Source: Rhodocaloribacter litoris (lineage in GTDB: Bacteria; Bacteroidota; Rhodothermia; Rhodothermales; ISCAR-4553). Taken from it: a DNA stretch of 64,000 nucleotides. The position numbers and the translations under genes were made by a program. Shown in pieces: positions 44,158-53,445 of the stretch (position 1 is the first letter of the stretch; each line of letters opens with the position of its first letter). The notes beneath the pieces were generated by a model. The model was not told where the DNA came from, ran no database searches, and was given only the letters and a program-made list of their open reading frames with translations. The DNA is taken from contig NZ_CP076718.1 of assembly GCF_011682235.2 (NCBI RefSeq), forward strand, positions 847,284-911,283, read 5' to 3'.

Positions 44158-46248
44158 ATGGGTGTGATGAACAAGATGCGCGAGAATACCGGAGTGGTCC
44201 TCTGGATTCTCGTCATCGCTTTCGGTGTGATCTGGGTGCTCCAAGACGCCGGCACGTTCGACGTCGTCGGCAACCTGGGCAACCGGCTCGGCTCGGTCGA
44301 CGGCGACATCATCACCGTCGAGGAATACCAGCAGGCGGTGCAGGCCCAGCTGGACGCCTACCAGCGCCAGAGCGGCGGCGAGGTGCCCCCCCAGATAGCC
44401 GACCGGATCCGCGACCAGGTCTTCGACCAGATCGTGGAGAACCGGCTCCGGGAGAAAGAGATGAAGCGCCTCGGCATCGACGTCTCGGACCAGGAGCTGG
44501 TCGACATGGTGCTGGGAGACGACCCGCATCCCCTCATCAAACTGTACTTCGGAGACGGCCAGGGCGGCGTCGACCGGGCCGCCCTGGAAAGCTTTCTGGC
44601 CAACCCGGACGCCAATGCCTCCTGGATTCAACTCGAGAACATCCTCCGCGCCCAGCGCCGCCAGGAGAAGCTCGACAACCTGATCACGGCCACCGTGCGC
44701 ATCCCGGAAGCGGAGCTGCGGAATGAATACCTGCGGCGCAACCGCAAGGTGGACACCCGCTTCGTGGCCCTGCGCTATGCCGCCCTGCCGGACGACTCCG
44801 TCCAGGTGACCGACCGCGACCTGCGCAACTACTACAACGAACACCGGGAAGACTTCCGGCGGGAACGGTCCTACACCCTGCTCTACGTGACCCTGCCGAA
44901 GGTCCCGACCGCCGGGGATACGGCCGCCGTCGTGAACGACCTCCAGAGCCTGCGGGAAGCGTTCGCGCGGACGGACAACGACTCGCTTTTCCTGGCCCGC
45001 AACGGCTCGGAACGCCCGTTCACGGACGCCTACTTCCGGCGCGACGAGCTGGATGAGGCCCTCGCCGAAGCCGTCTTCGACGATCCCCGGCCCGGCGAGT
45101 TGATCGGCCCCATCTTCTCCGGCGACCTGGTCCACCTCGTCAAGATCCTCGACGTGCGCCCGGCCGAGGAGACGGCCGTGCGCGCGCGCCACATCCTCTT
45201 CCGGGCCCCCGAAGGCGACGCCGAAGCCCGTGCCGAGGCCCGCCGCCAGGCGATGGACGTCCGCCGCGAGTTGCTCCGCGGTGCCGACTTCGCCGAAATG
45301 GCCCGCCAGCACTCGGCCGACGGCACCCGCGCCCGGGGCGGCGACCTGGGCTGGTTCGGCCCGGGCCGGATGGTCGAGCCCTTCGAGCAAGCCGCCTTCA
45401 ACGCCCGCGTCGGCGAGATCGTCGGCCCCGTCGAGACCCAGTTCGGCTACCACCTCATCCAGGTGACCGAACGCGCCGACAAAGAGGTGAAGCTGGCCGA
45501 CCTGGCCCTGCGCATCCGCACCAGCATCGCCACCCTGAACGAGATCCAGGAAACGCTCGGCGACGTGCAGTACTTCGCCGGCGAAAGCGGCGACTTCCGG
45601 GCCGAAGCCGAACGGGCCGGCCTGGAGGTCCGCACCGTACAGGTACAGGCGGACCAGCAGTTCATCCCCGGCATCGGCAACAGCACCACCCTGCGCAACT
45701 TCCTCGAACGTGCCGAGCCGGGTGACGTCTCCGACGTGATCGAGCTCGACGAGCAGTTCGTCGTGGTCCAGCTGGAGACGGTGACCCCGGAAGGTTATCG
45801 CCCGTTCGAGGAGGTCCGCGCCCAGATCGAACCGCGCGTGAAGAACCAGAAGAAGGCGGCCATCCAGAGCCGGCGGCTGCGCGAAGCCCTGGCGGCACAC
45901 GGTTTTGACGGGCTGGCCGCCGCCCTGCCCGGCGCCATCGAACAGACGGCCACCGGCCTCTCCTACCAGAGCGTCACCGTCCCCGGCCTGGGACGCGAGC
46001 CGGCCTTCGTCGGCACGGCCCTCGCCCTGAACGAAGGAGACGTCTCCGACGTGATCGAAGGCAACAACGCCGCCTTCGTGCTCCAGGTGACCCGGGTGGA
46101 GGAACCGCCCGCCCCCACCGCTGCCGACCTGGAGCAGCTGCGGACGACCCTCCTGCGCCAGCGGCAGAACCTGGTCCGCAACCAGTGGATCACCGCCCTG
46201 CGGGAAGAAGCCGACATCACGGACAACCGGCGGTTCTTCTTCCAGTGA
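44158..46248 (+). CDS. Periplasmic folding protein PpiD (SurA-type PPIase)
   Basis: 696 residues from ATG 44158, chosen for the GGAGG ribosome site seven bases upstream and the standard opening [19 protein letters not shown]. One membrane helix (about 11-29), a SurA-N-like helical domain, then a parvulin PPIC domain at about 341-439 (VRARHILF to FGYHLIQV), with a second, degenerate parvulin-like region after about 490. Membrane-anchored PPIase/chaperone for outer membrane and secreted proteins. Confidence 0.92.
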   Translation: MGVMNKMRENTGVVLWILVIAFGVIWVLQDAGTFDVVGNLGNRLGSVDGDIITVEEYQQAVQAQLDAYQRQSGGEVPPQIADRIRDQVFDQIVENRLREKEMKRLGIDVSDQELVDMVLGDDPHPLIKLYFGDGQGGVDRAALESFLANPDANASWIQLENILRAQRRQEKLDNLITATVRIPEAELRNEYLRRNRKVDTRFVALRYAALPDDSVQVTDRDLRNYYNEHREDFRRERSYTLLYVTLPKVPTAGDTAAVVNDLQSLREAFARTDNDSLFLARNGSERPFTDAYFRRDELDEALAEAVFDDPRPGELIGPIFSGDLVHLVKILDVRPAEETAVRARHILFRAPEGDAEARAEARRQAMDVRRELLRGADFAEMARQHSADGTRARGGDLGWFGPGRMVEPFEQAAFNARVGEIVGPVETQFGYHLIQVTERADKEVKLADLALRIRTSIATLNEIQETLGDVQYFAGESGDFRAEAERAGLEVRTVQVQADQQFIPGIGNSTTLRNFLERAEPGDVSDVIELDEQFVVVQLETVTPEGYRPFEEVRAQIEPRVKNQKKAAIQSRRLREALAAHGFDGLAAALPGAIEQTATGLSYQSVTVPGLGREPAFVGTALALNEGDVSDVIEGNNAAFVLQVTRVEEPPAPTAADLEQLRTTLLRQRQNLVRNQWITALREEADITDNRRFFFQ

Positions 46249-46281
46249 TCCCCACGGCGATCGGTACCGGCGGAAACACCC

Positions 46282-46318
46282 GGGGCATGTCGACCTTTCG
46301 GCATGCCCCTTTCTTTAT
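46282..46318 (+). terminator. Intrinsic terminator after ppiD
   Basis: A 12-bp stem (46282-46293 with 46298-46309, one T-G pair, loop CCTT) is followed by TTTCTTTA. It lies about 35 bases after the ppiD stop. Confidence 0.8.
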
Positions 46319-46405
46319 GCACCGGGCGCTCCGGTGCAACGAACGCCTCCTTTTTCCGAATACCGGCCCGGAACCCGCTCCCTTTCAACCCGACCCGCTC
46401 GCTCC

Positions 46406-46903
46406 ATGAACCACCCGTTCCTTCCCCGCACGTACACACCGGCCCTGCTCTGCGCCACCCTCCTGCTCGTTCCCACGCCTGGCCGGGCCCAGACGGCCGA
46501 AGCCGAGGTGCGCCAGGTCATCCACCAGCTCTTCGACGGCATGCGGGCCGGCGACAGCACCATGGTCCGCGCCGTCTTCGACCCCACCGCCCGCCTGGTG
46601 ACCACCTTCACCGATGCCGACGGCACCCCCTCCCTCCGCGAAGGCTCGGTCGACCGCTTCGTGCAGGCCGTCGGCGCACCCCACGACGAGGTATGGGACG
46701 AGCGCATCTGGGATCTGGACATCAAAGTGGACGACAACCTGGCCGCCGCCTGGATGAAATACGCCTTTTTCGCCGGCGAACGCTTCAGCCACTGCGGCGT
46801 TAACGTGTTCGTCCTGGCCCGTCGCCCCGACGGCTGGAAGACGGTCTACCTGGCCGACACCCGCCGCCGTGGGGACGCCTGCGAGATGCCTCCCGACCGG
46901 TAA
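46406..46903 (+). CDS. Secreted NTF2-like (SnoaL/lumazine-binding-like) protein
   Basis: 165 residues. Signal peptide with LLCATLLLVPTPGRAQ (cleavage near 30). The mature part begins EVRQVIHQLFDGMRAGDSTM and contains FDPTARLVTT and WMKYAFFAGERFSHCGVN, the cone-shaped NTF2 fold pattern of DUF4440-type proteins. Exact substrate unknown; such proteins are often small-molecule binders or enzymes. Followed 11 bases later by msrA. Confidence 0.7.
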   Translation: MNHPFLPRTYTPALLCATLLLVPTPGRAQTAEAEVRQVIHQLFDGMRAGDSTMVRAVFDPTARLVTTFTDADGTPSLREGSVDRFVQAVGAPHDEVWDERIWDLDIKVDDNLAAAWMKYAFFAGERFSHCGVNVFVLARRPDGWKTVYLADTRRRGDACEMPPDR

Positions 46904-46914
46904 CACCGACCTCC

Positions 46915-47403
46915 ATGGCCGAACCCAAACGCGCGATCTTCGCCTCGGGCTGCTTCTGGGGTACCGAATACCATTTCCAGCGTGCCCCCGGTGTCCTCTC
47001 CACCCGCGTCGGCTACACCGGAGGCCACAAGCCCAACCCGACCTACCGCGACGTCTGCTCCGGCACGACGGGCCATGCCGAGGCCGTCGAGGTGTACTAC
47101 GACCCGGAAAAGACCACCTATGAGGCGCTGGCCCGGCTGTTCTTCGAAACGCACGACCCCACGCAGGTCAACCGCCAGGGCCCCGACGTCGGCGAACAAT
47201 ACCGCTCCGCCATCTTCTACCTGGACGAGGAGCAGAAGGAGGTGGCCGAGCGGCTCATCCGCATCCTCCGGGAGAAAGGCTACGACGTCGCCACCGAGGT
47301 CACCCCGGCCTCGACCTTCTGGCCGGCGGAATCCTACCACCAGAAGTACTACGAGGCCACGGGCAAAACCCCCTACTGCCACGTCTACACGAAACGTTTC
47401 TGA
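46915..47403 (+). CDS. msrA: Peptide methionine sulfoxide reductase MsrA
   Basis: 162 residues. Active-site GCFWG near residue 13-17 with the catalytic Cys, then RVGYTGG and the HDPTQVNRQGPDVGEQYRS stretch. It reduces the S form of methionine sulfoxide in proteins. It lacks a recognisable C-terminal resolving Cys pair; one Cys is present in CHVYTKRF at the end. Confidence 0.97.
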   Translation: MAEPKRAIFASGCFWGTEYHFQRAPGVLSTRVGYTGGHKPNPTYRDVCSGTTGHAEAVEVYYDPEKTTYEALARLFFETHDPTQVNRQGPDVGEQYRSAIFYLDEEQKEVAERLIRILREKGYDVATEVTPASTFWPAESYHQKYYEATGKTPYCHVYTKRF

Positions 47404-47451
47404 CCCGCTGCGCAGCAGGCTGCGGCCGACGCGACGCCCGGCAGACGACGC

Positions 47452-48333
47452 CTACCCTTCGGCTTCCTGCACCGGGAGCTGCAGGGTGCGGGGATCGACT
47501 TCGAACGTACCCCGGTAGACCACCACGGCCGGTCCTTCGAGGTAGAGCCCGTCCATGCCCGGCCCGTTCCAGCCGACGGTGAGGACGCCCCCGGGCATCC
47601 GGACCTCCACCACGCCCGCCGCCACCCATCCGCGCAGCCGGGCCACCAGGGCGGCCGCCGTGGCCCCCGTGCCACAGGCCAGGGTCTCCGCCTCGACCCC
47701 CTTCTCGAACGTCCGTACCCGAAGCCGGGCCGGCGTCTCCCCGCCGGCCTCGACGACCTCGACGAAGTTCACATTCGTCCCGTCCGGGGCAAAGGCGGCC
47801 GCGTGCCGGATGGCCGCCCCGCGCTCGGTCACCGGCACCGTCGCCACCGAGGGCACCCGGCAGACGGCATGGTGCGTTCCCGTCCAGATGTAGTCGGCCG
47901 GCCCGCCCTCGCCGGCGCCGAGGCGGTCGGGGTGGTAGGCCTCAAACGGGGGCATGAAGAGCCGGACGGGCGCCTCGGGGTCGGCCGGCACACGGGCCCG
48001 GTAACGCCCCGAGACCGTCCCGAAGACCAGTTCTTCCCGGTCGATCCCGGCCATCCGGGCAAAGCGCGCCAGGCACCGCGCTCCGTTGCCGCACATGGCC
48101 GGCGAACCGTCGGCATTCAGGTAGCGCATGAAGAAGTCGTCCCCCTCCGGCGCGGGCGCCTCCAGGGCCAGCAGCCCGTCCGCGCCGATGCCGGTACGCC
48201 GGCGACACCACCGCCGGGCCAGCGCGGCCAGTTCATCCGGGTGAAAGTTGAAGAACCGGTTATCGATAACGATAAAATCATTGCCGGCCCCGGACATCTT
48301 CGTAAATTCGACGATGAGCTTTCGGGTGATCAT
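47452..48333 (-). CDS. dapF: Diaminopimelate epimerase DapF
   Basis: 293 residues from ATG 48333. KMSGAGNDFIVID near the start, and two catalytic cysteines in SPAMCGNGARC and ETLACGTGATAA. It converts LL- to meso-diaminopimelate for peptidoglycan and lysine. The in-frame extension upstream of 48333 does not look coding. It ends convergently with msrA, 48 bases apart. Confidence 0.96.
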   Translation of the reverse strand: MITRKLIVEFTKMSGAGNDFIVIDNRFFNFHPDELAALARRWCRRRTGIGADGLLALEAPAPEGDDFFMRYLNADGSPAMCGNGARCLARFARMAGIDREELVFGTVSGRYRARVPADPEAPVRLFMPPFEAYHPDRLGAGEGGPADYIWTGTHHAVCRVPSVATVPVTERGAAIRHAAAFAPDGTNVNFVEVVEAGGETPARLRVRTFEKGVEAETLACGTGATAAALVARLRGWVAAGVVEVRMPGGVLTVGWNGPGMDGLYLEGPAVVVYRGTFEVDPRTLQLPVQEAEG

Positions 48334-48503
48334 CGGATCTGACGGCGGCGAGCAGACGACATCCACCGGAAAATAGGCGCGTTCGGGCACCATTGCCACG
48401 CCACGCCGTACAATACGCACGGGATTCATCTGGCGCCGGGACGCCGGGGTCCTCCCATACCGGCATCCGGCCACTTCGTTGTTTATCAACCAGCTAGCTG
48501 ACT

Positions 48504-49490
48504 TTGGCAGAAAAGCGTCTCACGATTGACAAGGCGGAGCCCCTGCTGCTTTTCGGGTTCAATGACAAACATCTTCGGAAGGTGGAGGGGGCCTTTCCCG
48601 ATACCCGCATCACCGCGCGCGGCAACCAGGTCATTCTGCAGGGGGATCCCGAAAGCCTGCACCGCATCGAGCGGATCCTCGACGAACTGACCGTCGTCCT
48701 CAACCGCAACGGCAACCTGACCGAGAACGACGTCGAGACCGTGCTGGCCCTGTTCACCGTTGGCGACGGGGCGAGCGGACGGGCAGGGCTCGACGCGCAG
48801 AACGTCGTGCTGTTCACCCCCGGCGGGTCGGTCAAGGCCAAAACGCCCAATCAGATCCGGCTCGTCGAGAGCGCACGGCACAACGACATTGTCTTCGCCG
48901 TGGGGCCGGCCGGCACGGGCAAGACGTACACGGCGGTGGCCCTGGCGGTGGCGGCCCTCAAGTCGCGCCAGGTCAAAAAGATCGTCCTTTCACGCCCGGC
49001 CGTCGAGGCGGGAGAGCGGCTGGGCTTCCTTCCCGGCGACTTTCGGGAGAAGGTCGATCCGTACCTTCGCCCGCTCTACGACGCCCTCGAAGACATGCTG
49101 CCCCGCGACAAGCTCGCCGGCTTCGTGGAGCAGAACGTCGTCGAGATCGTGCCGCTGGCCTACATGCGCGGGCGGACGCTCAACTCGGCCTTCGTCATCC
49201 TCGACGAGGCCCAGAACGCCACCCACCTGCAGATGAAGATGTTCCTGACGCGCCTGGGGGCCAACAGCCGCGCCATCATCACCGGCGACGTCACGCAGAC
49301 GGACCTGCCCAGCCGCGAGCACAGCGGCCTCGTGCAGGCCCGGCAGATCCTCGAAGGCGTCGAAGGGATCGACTTTGTCTACTTCGACGAAGGGGACGTC
49401 GTGCGCCACCGCCTCGTGAAAGACATCATCAAGGCGTACGAGCGGTACCACCAGGACGAAGAACAGCGCACGGGCGGCAACCCGCGCTGA
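48504..49490 (+). CDS. PhoH-like ATPase (YbeZ family)
   Basis: 328 residues. TTG start at 48504 is chosen because a stop lies nine bases upstream and no ATG fits. Residues about 120-320 hold the P-loop domain: GPAGTGKTYTA, SRPAVEAGERLGFLPGD, and FVILDEAQNATHLQMKMFLT with GDVTQTDLP. The N-terminal part is KH-like. PhoH-like proteins are RNA-associated ATPases, often close to the YbeY endonuclease gene, which is not visible here. Confidence 0.93.
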   Translation: MAEKRLTIDKAEPLLLFGFNDKHLRKVEGAFPDTRITARGNQVILQGDPESLHRIERILDELTVVLNRNGNLTENDVETVLALFTVGDGASGRAGLDAQNVVLFTPGGSVKAKTPNQIRLVESARHNDIVFAVGPAGTGKTYTAVALAVAALKSRQVKKIVLSRPAVEAGERLGFLPGDFREKVDPYLRPLYDALEDMLPRDKLAGFVEQNVVEIVPLAYMRGRTLNSAFVILDEAQNATHLQMKMFLTRLGANSRAIITGDVTQTDLPSREHSGLVQARQILEGVEGIDFVYFDEGDVVRHRLVKDIIKAYERYHQDEEQRTGGNPR

Positions 49491-49498
49491 GCGACGGC

Positions 49499-49897
49499 TC
49501 AGGCACCGGCGAGGAGGGCCTCCGGGGGCACCACGTACGGCTCCCGTACCTCGGTGGGGTTGTTGTGCTCGTCGACCAGGACGATGCGGGGGCGATGGCG
49601 CCGGGCCTCCTCGGGCGTCATCTGGGCATAGGCAATGACGATGACCTCATCCCCCCGGGCCGCCAGACGGGCAGCCGGCCCGTTCAGGCAAACGGTGCGG
49701 CTTCCGGGAGCCCCGGGAATGGTGTAGGTTTCCAGACGGGCCCCGTTGTTCACGTTGACCACCTGCACCTTCTCATAGGGCAGGATGCCCGAGGCGGCGA
49801 GCAGCTCTTCGTCCAGCGTGATCGAGCCCTCGTAGTAAAGATCCGCCTCCGTCACCCGGAGCCGGTGCAGCTTGGCCCGAAACATGGTGAGGGTCAT
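49499..49897 (-). CDS. panD: Aspartate 1-decarboxylase PanD
   Basis: 132 residues. MFRAKLHRLRVTEADLYYEG then S, the self-cleavage site that makes the pyruvoyl cofactor, and NNGARLETYTI and LNGPAARLAARGDEVIVIAY. Makes beta-alanine for pantothenate. Stop codon eight bases from that of phoH on the other strand. Downstream of panC in the same operon. Confidence 0.97.
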   Translation of the reverse strand: MTLTMFRAKLHRLRVTEADLYYEGSITLDEELLAASGILPYEKVQVVNVNNGARLETYTIPGAPGSRTVCLNGPAARLAARGDEVIVIAYAQMTPEEARRHRPRIVLVDEHNNPTEVREPYVVPPEALLAGA

Positions 49898-49930
49898 GTC
49901 CTTCGCGGTTGGTCGAAACGGGTAGCGCTT

Positions 49931-50803
49931 TCAGCCGGGCGGCACGCGGATGAACGCATTGTCGATGAGGCGCGTGTTGCCGAAGAAGACCGCGACGGCG
50001 GCCAGGGCTTCCCGGCCCGGCTGCAGGAGGTCGACCGGCTGCAGCGTCTCGGCATCGACGACCTCGGCATACTGCACCCGGGCCAGCGGGGCTTCGGCCA
50101 GCGCGCGGCGCATCGCTTCAACAAGCAGGGTCACCCGCTGTTCCCCCGCCCCGGCCAGGCGCCGGGCCTCCTCCACGGCCCTCGAGAGCACCACCGCCTG
50201 CGCCCGCTCTTCCGGCGTCAGATAGACGTTCCGGGAGGAAAGCGCCAGCCCGTCCGGCTCCCGCACCGTCGGTACCCCCACCATCTCCACGTCGAAGTTG
50301 AGGTCGTGCACCATCCGGCGCAGGATCAGGAACTGCTGTGCATCCTTGAGCCCGAAAACGGCCACGTGCGGCTTGCAGGCCAGAAACAGCTTGGCGACCA
50401 CCGTGGCAACCCCGCGAAAATGCCCGGGCCGGAAACGCCCGCACAGATGCTCGTCCAGCCCCTGCACGACGACCCACGTCCGGTGCGCCGCCTGCCCGCC
50501 CGGGTACATCGCCCGTTCATCCGGCGCGAAAACGACTTCCACCCCCCCCAGCGCCTCCAGCTTCTCCAGATCGGCTTCCAGCGTGCGCGGATAGCGGTCA
50601 AAATCCTCCCCCGGAGCAAACTGGGTGGGGTTGACGAAGATGGAAACCGTCAGGTGATCGGCATGGTGACGGGCTTCCCGGACGAGGGCCAGGTGGGCTT
50701 CGTGCAACGCACCCATCGTGGGCACAAGCGCCAGACGACGCCCCGCCCGCCGCGCCCCGTCCGCCTCGGCCTGCATGGCCTCCACCGTGCGAATGAGCTT
50801 CAT
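49931..50803 (-). CDS. panC: Pantothenate synthetase PanC
   Basis: 290 residues from ATG 50803 (MKLIRTVEAM). ALVPTMGALHEAHLALVREA, FVNPTQFAPGEDFDRYPR, HFRGVATVVAKLF, GLKDAQQ and the KMSKS-like LALSSRNVYL are all present. Joins pantoate and beta-alanine using ATP. Paired with panD. A 256 bp MITE lies 53 bases upstream of the start codon. Confidence 0.97.
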   Translation of the reverse strand: MKLIRTVEAMQAEADGARRAGRRLALVPTMGALHEAHLALVREARHHADHLTVSIFVNPTQFAPGEDFDRYPRTLEADLEKLEALGGVEVVFAPDERAMYPGGQAAHRTWVVVQGLDEHLCGRFRPGHFRGVATVVAKLFLACKPHVAVFGLKDAQQFLILRRMVHDLNFDVEMVGVPTVREPDGLALSSRNVYLTPEERAQAVVLSRAVEEARRLAGAGEQRVTLLVEAMRRALAEAPLARVQYAEVVDAETLQPVDLLQPGREALAAVAVFFGNTRLIDNAFIRVPPG

Positions 50804-51419
50804 GACCCGCCTGGCTTGCCTCCCGTTGCGACGCTCCGAAAAAAAAACCTTCATAACTGATGTTACGCAGTAGGCGACGAAGCCGTCACGTTGCTTCCCC
50901 TTCGCTTCGTGGCGGGCCCCTCGACCAGGGAGAGGGCGACCCCCATCCCCCCTTCGGGGACCTTCCCCCTGCAGGGCCGCCGGGGGCGGCCAGGGGGAAG
51001 GGCTTGGGCCGAGACGATGCGGCCATGCAGCCCCTCCCCATGCAAAGGAGGTGTCGCGAAGCGACGGAGGGGTAGTCCTGCTATCCCACAGGTCTCCACT
51101 GCGTAACATCAGTTCATAATATACGGGCAACACCCCGTTCAAACCCGGCACAGCACGCGGCCGGACGTTTTCCCCCGGTCTTGCAGGTATTTTCTCAGAT
51201 TTTTTTTATCGAACGGGTGCGCTTCCGGAAAGGTGGAATTATATACCGGAAGGTGTTGCGGCCATCGCCGGGGGAGCCCCGGGGAACGGACCCCAACGGG
51301 CGTGTGACCCGTCCGATCGGCGTGCACACACCGCGCTTCCATCCCTCGCCCCGGCCGCTATCGCTCTAAGCACCCCTTTGCTCCGACCACGGCAACGCCC
51401 ACGCGAAAGAGGTTTTCCC
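50804..51419. other. Divergent panC-fumC intergenic region with a MITE
   Basis: 616 bases without a supported gene. The left part holds the MITE (50857-51112). The remaining 300 bases contain an inverted repeat CTTCCGG/CCGGAAG around 51221-51251 with an AT-rich loop (ATTATATA) that could be part of the fumC promoter or an operator, but this is a guess. Confidence 0.6.
50850..51119. mobile_element. MITE-like element with 15 bp TIRs and 7 bp target duplication
   Basis: Terminal inverted repeats CTGATGTTACGCAGT at 50857-50871 and its exact reverse complement at 51098-51112 bound 256 bases. Both ends are flanked by the direct repeat TTCATAA (50850-50856 and 51113-51119). There is no transposase frame inside. 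The interior is very GC-rich with nested hairpins, e.g. an 11-bp stem CCTTCCCCCTG/CAGGGGGAAGG. It fits a non-autonomous element moved by a transposase encoded elsewhere. Confidence 0.85.
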
Positions 51420-52820
51420 ATGTCCAGCCATCGCATAGAAAAGGATTCGCTCGGTGAGGTACAGGTACCCGCCGAGGCGCTCTACGGCGCACAGACGCAG
51501 CGCGCGCTCGAAAACTTTCCCATCAGCGGCCTTCGCTTTCCCCGCCGCTTCATCGAAGCCCTGGGCCTGATCAAGCAGGCGGCCGCCGTCGCCAACCGCG
51601 ATCTGGGCCTGCTCGACCCGGAGAAGGCCGAGGCCATCATCGCCGCCGCCCGGCAGGTCGTCGACGGTGAGGTGGACGACCAGTTCGTGCTGGACATCTT
51701 CCAGACCGGCAGCGGCACCTCGACGAACATGAACGCCAACGAGGTCATCGCCAACCTGGCCACCGAGCACCTGGGCGGCCGGCGCGGCTCGAAGCTCGTG
51801 CACCCGAACGACGACGTCAACATGTCGCAGTCGTCGAACGACGTGATCCCGACGGCGATGCACATCGCGGCCCGCATGGCCCTCGAAGCGGAGCTGATCC
51901 CGGCCCTGCAGCGGCTGCTGGCGGCCCTCGAAGCCAAGGCCGAGGCCTTCGACGACGTGCTCAAGAGCGGCCGTACCCACCTGATGGACGCCACCCCGGT
52001 GCGCCTCGGTCAGGAGTTCGGCGGCTATGCGGCACAGATCCGCAACGGCATCCGTCGCCTGCGAGAGGCTTCCTACGAGCTTTCCTGGCTGGCCCTCGGC
52101 GGCACCGCCACCGGCACCGGCATCAACCGCCATCCCGAGTTCCCCGCACGGGCCATCCAGCTCATCAGCGAGGTGACGGGCCTGGAATTTTTCGAAGCCG
52201 AGAACCACTTCGAGGCCCAGGCCGCGAAGGACGGCTACGTCATGGCCGCCGGTGCGCTCAACACCCTGGCCGTCTCGCTCATGAAGATCGTCAACGACAT
52301 CCGCCACCTCGCCAGCGGCCCGACGAGCGGGCTGGCCGAGATCCGGCTGCCGGCCATCCAGCCCGGCTCGTCCATCATGCCGGGCAAGGTCAACCCGGTG
52401 CTCTGCGAGGCCGTGATGATGGTCTGTGCCCGCGTCATGGGCAACCACCTCACGATCACCGTCGGCGCCCAGCACGGCAACTTCGAGCTGAACACGATGA
52501 TGCCGGTGATGGCCCATGCCATGCTCGAGAGCATCCACATCCTCACCGGCGCCTGCGACGCCTTCCGCACGCGCTGCCTCGAAGGCATCGAGGCCGACCG
52601 CGAGCGGTGCCGCGAGTTGCTCGAACGCAATCCCGCCATTGCCACAGCCCTCAACACGGTCATCGGCTACGACAAGGCCGCCCAGGTGGCCAAAACCGCC
52701 GCCGCGCAGCGCAAATCCGTTCGCGAGGTCGTCAAAGAGATGGGCCTGCTCACGGACGAGGAGCTGGACCACTACCTGAACGTCCGGGACATGACCGAGC
52801 CGGGTATTCCGGGACATTGA
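51420..52820 (+). CDS. fumC: Class II fumarate hydratase FumC
   Basis: 466 residues from ATG 51420 (MSSHRIEKDSLGEVQVP), preceded by AGAGG. TGSGTSTNMNANEVIAN, SQSSNDVIPTAMH, SGRTHLMDATP and the superfamily signature GSSIMPGKVNP are intact. Oxygen-stable fumarase of the TCA cycle, converting fumarate to malate. Confidence 0.97.
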   Translation: MSSHRIEKDSLGEVQVPAEALYGAQTQRALENFPISGLRFPRRFIEALGLIKQAAAVANRDLGLLDPEKAEAIIAAARQVVDGEVDDQFVLDIFQTGSGTSTNMNANEVIANLATEHLGGRRGSKLVHPNDDVNMSQSSNDVIPTAMHIAARMALEAELIPALQRLLAALEAKAEAFDDVLKSGRTHLMDATPVRLGQEFGGYAAQIRNGIRRLREASYELSWLALGGTATGTGINRHPEFPARAIQLISEVTGLEFFEAENHFEAQAAKDGYVMAAGALNTLAVSLMKIVNDIRHLASGPTSGLAEIRLPAIQPGSSIMPGKVNPVLCEAVMMVCARVMGNHLTITVGAQHGNFELNTMMPVMAHAMLESIHILTGACDAFRTRCLEGIEADRERCRELLERNPAIATALNTVIGYDKAAQVAKTAAAQRKSVREVVKEMGLLTDEELDHYLNVRDMTEPGIPGH

Positions 52821-52863
52821 ACGCTGGCGTCCGGTGCGCCGTTCGGCGGCGTACCGGTCCTCC

Positions 52864-53415
52864 TCAACGCCCGGTGAGTTCCCGGACGCGGGGGCGGGCC
52901 AGTATCCACGCGGCGAGCGTCATGCCGTCCCACAGCACGTTCTCCCCGATCAGCCGGTCCACCTCGGGCGGTTCCAGGCGTTCGAGGACGAACTCTTCGG
53001 TGGCGTCCGGCACGGCGCCGGCGGCCGGACGCAGCCCGGTGGCGACGTAGACGCGGCACATCTCGTCGGTGACGCCGTTGTACGGGTTGAAGCTCCCGAC
53101 CGGCTCCAGGTGCACGGCCTCGAAGCCCGTCTCCTCGGCCAGTTCCAGCCGGGCCGTTTCGTCGTACGTGTGCCCGTCCTTCACGCTGCCGGCCGCAAAC
53201 TCGAGGCTCTCCCGGTCGCACAGGTAACGGTACTGCCGGACGAGCACCACCCGGCCGTCGTCCAGCAGCGGAACGACCATGCTCGAACCGTTGGTGTGCA
53301 CGTAGTGGTACTCGCCCGCCACCCCGCCCGGGATCTCGAACCGGTCACGCCGATACGTCCACCAGGGATTGCGAAAGAGCACTTCCGTGCCGAGCCGCTT
53401 CCAGCGTTTCAACAT
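52864..53415 (-). CDS. Nudix hydrolase, ADP-ribose pyrophosphatase-like
   Basis: 183 residues. The fold includes VPLLDDGRVVLVRQYRY and SLEFAAGSVKDG, typical of the ADP-ribose pyrophosphatase group. In the Nudix box (GSVKDG to AEETGF), the last metal-binding ELAEE core is present, but the first E of G-x5-E is H and the R of REUxEE is L. Activity may be altered or the substrate different. Confidence 0.8.
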   Translation of the reverse strand: MLKRWKRLGTEVLFRNPWWTYRRDRFEIPGGVAGEYHYVHTNGSSMVVPLLDDGRVVLVRQYRYLCDRESLEFAAGSVKDGHTYDETARLELAEETGFEAVHLEPVGSFNPYNGVTDEMCRVYVATGLRPAAGAVPDATEEFVLERLEPPEVDRLIGENVLWDGMTLAAWILARPRVRELTGR

Positions 53416-53445
53416 GGCTTCCCCGCCAGGTGACCCGAAAGGCGG

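Noticed and set aside
50857..51112. Small genes inside the MITE
   Set aside because: Short open frames on both strands are arginine and proline-rich, lack ribosome sites and follow from the folded GC-rich sequence.
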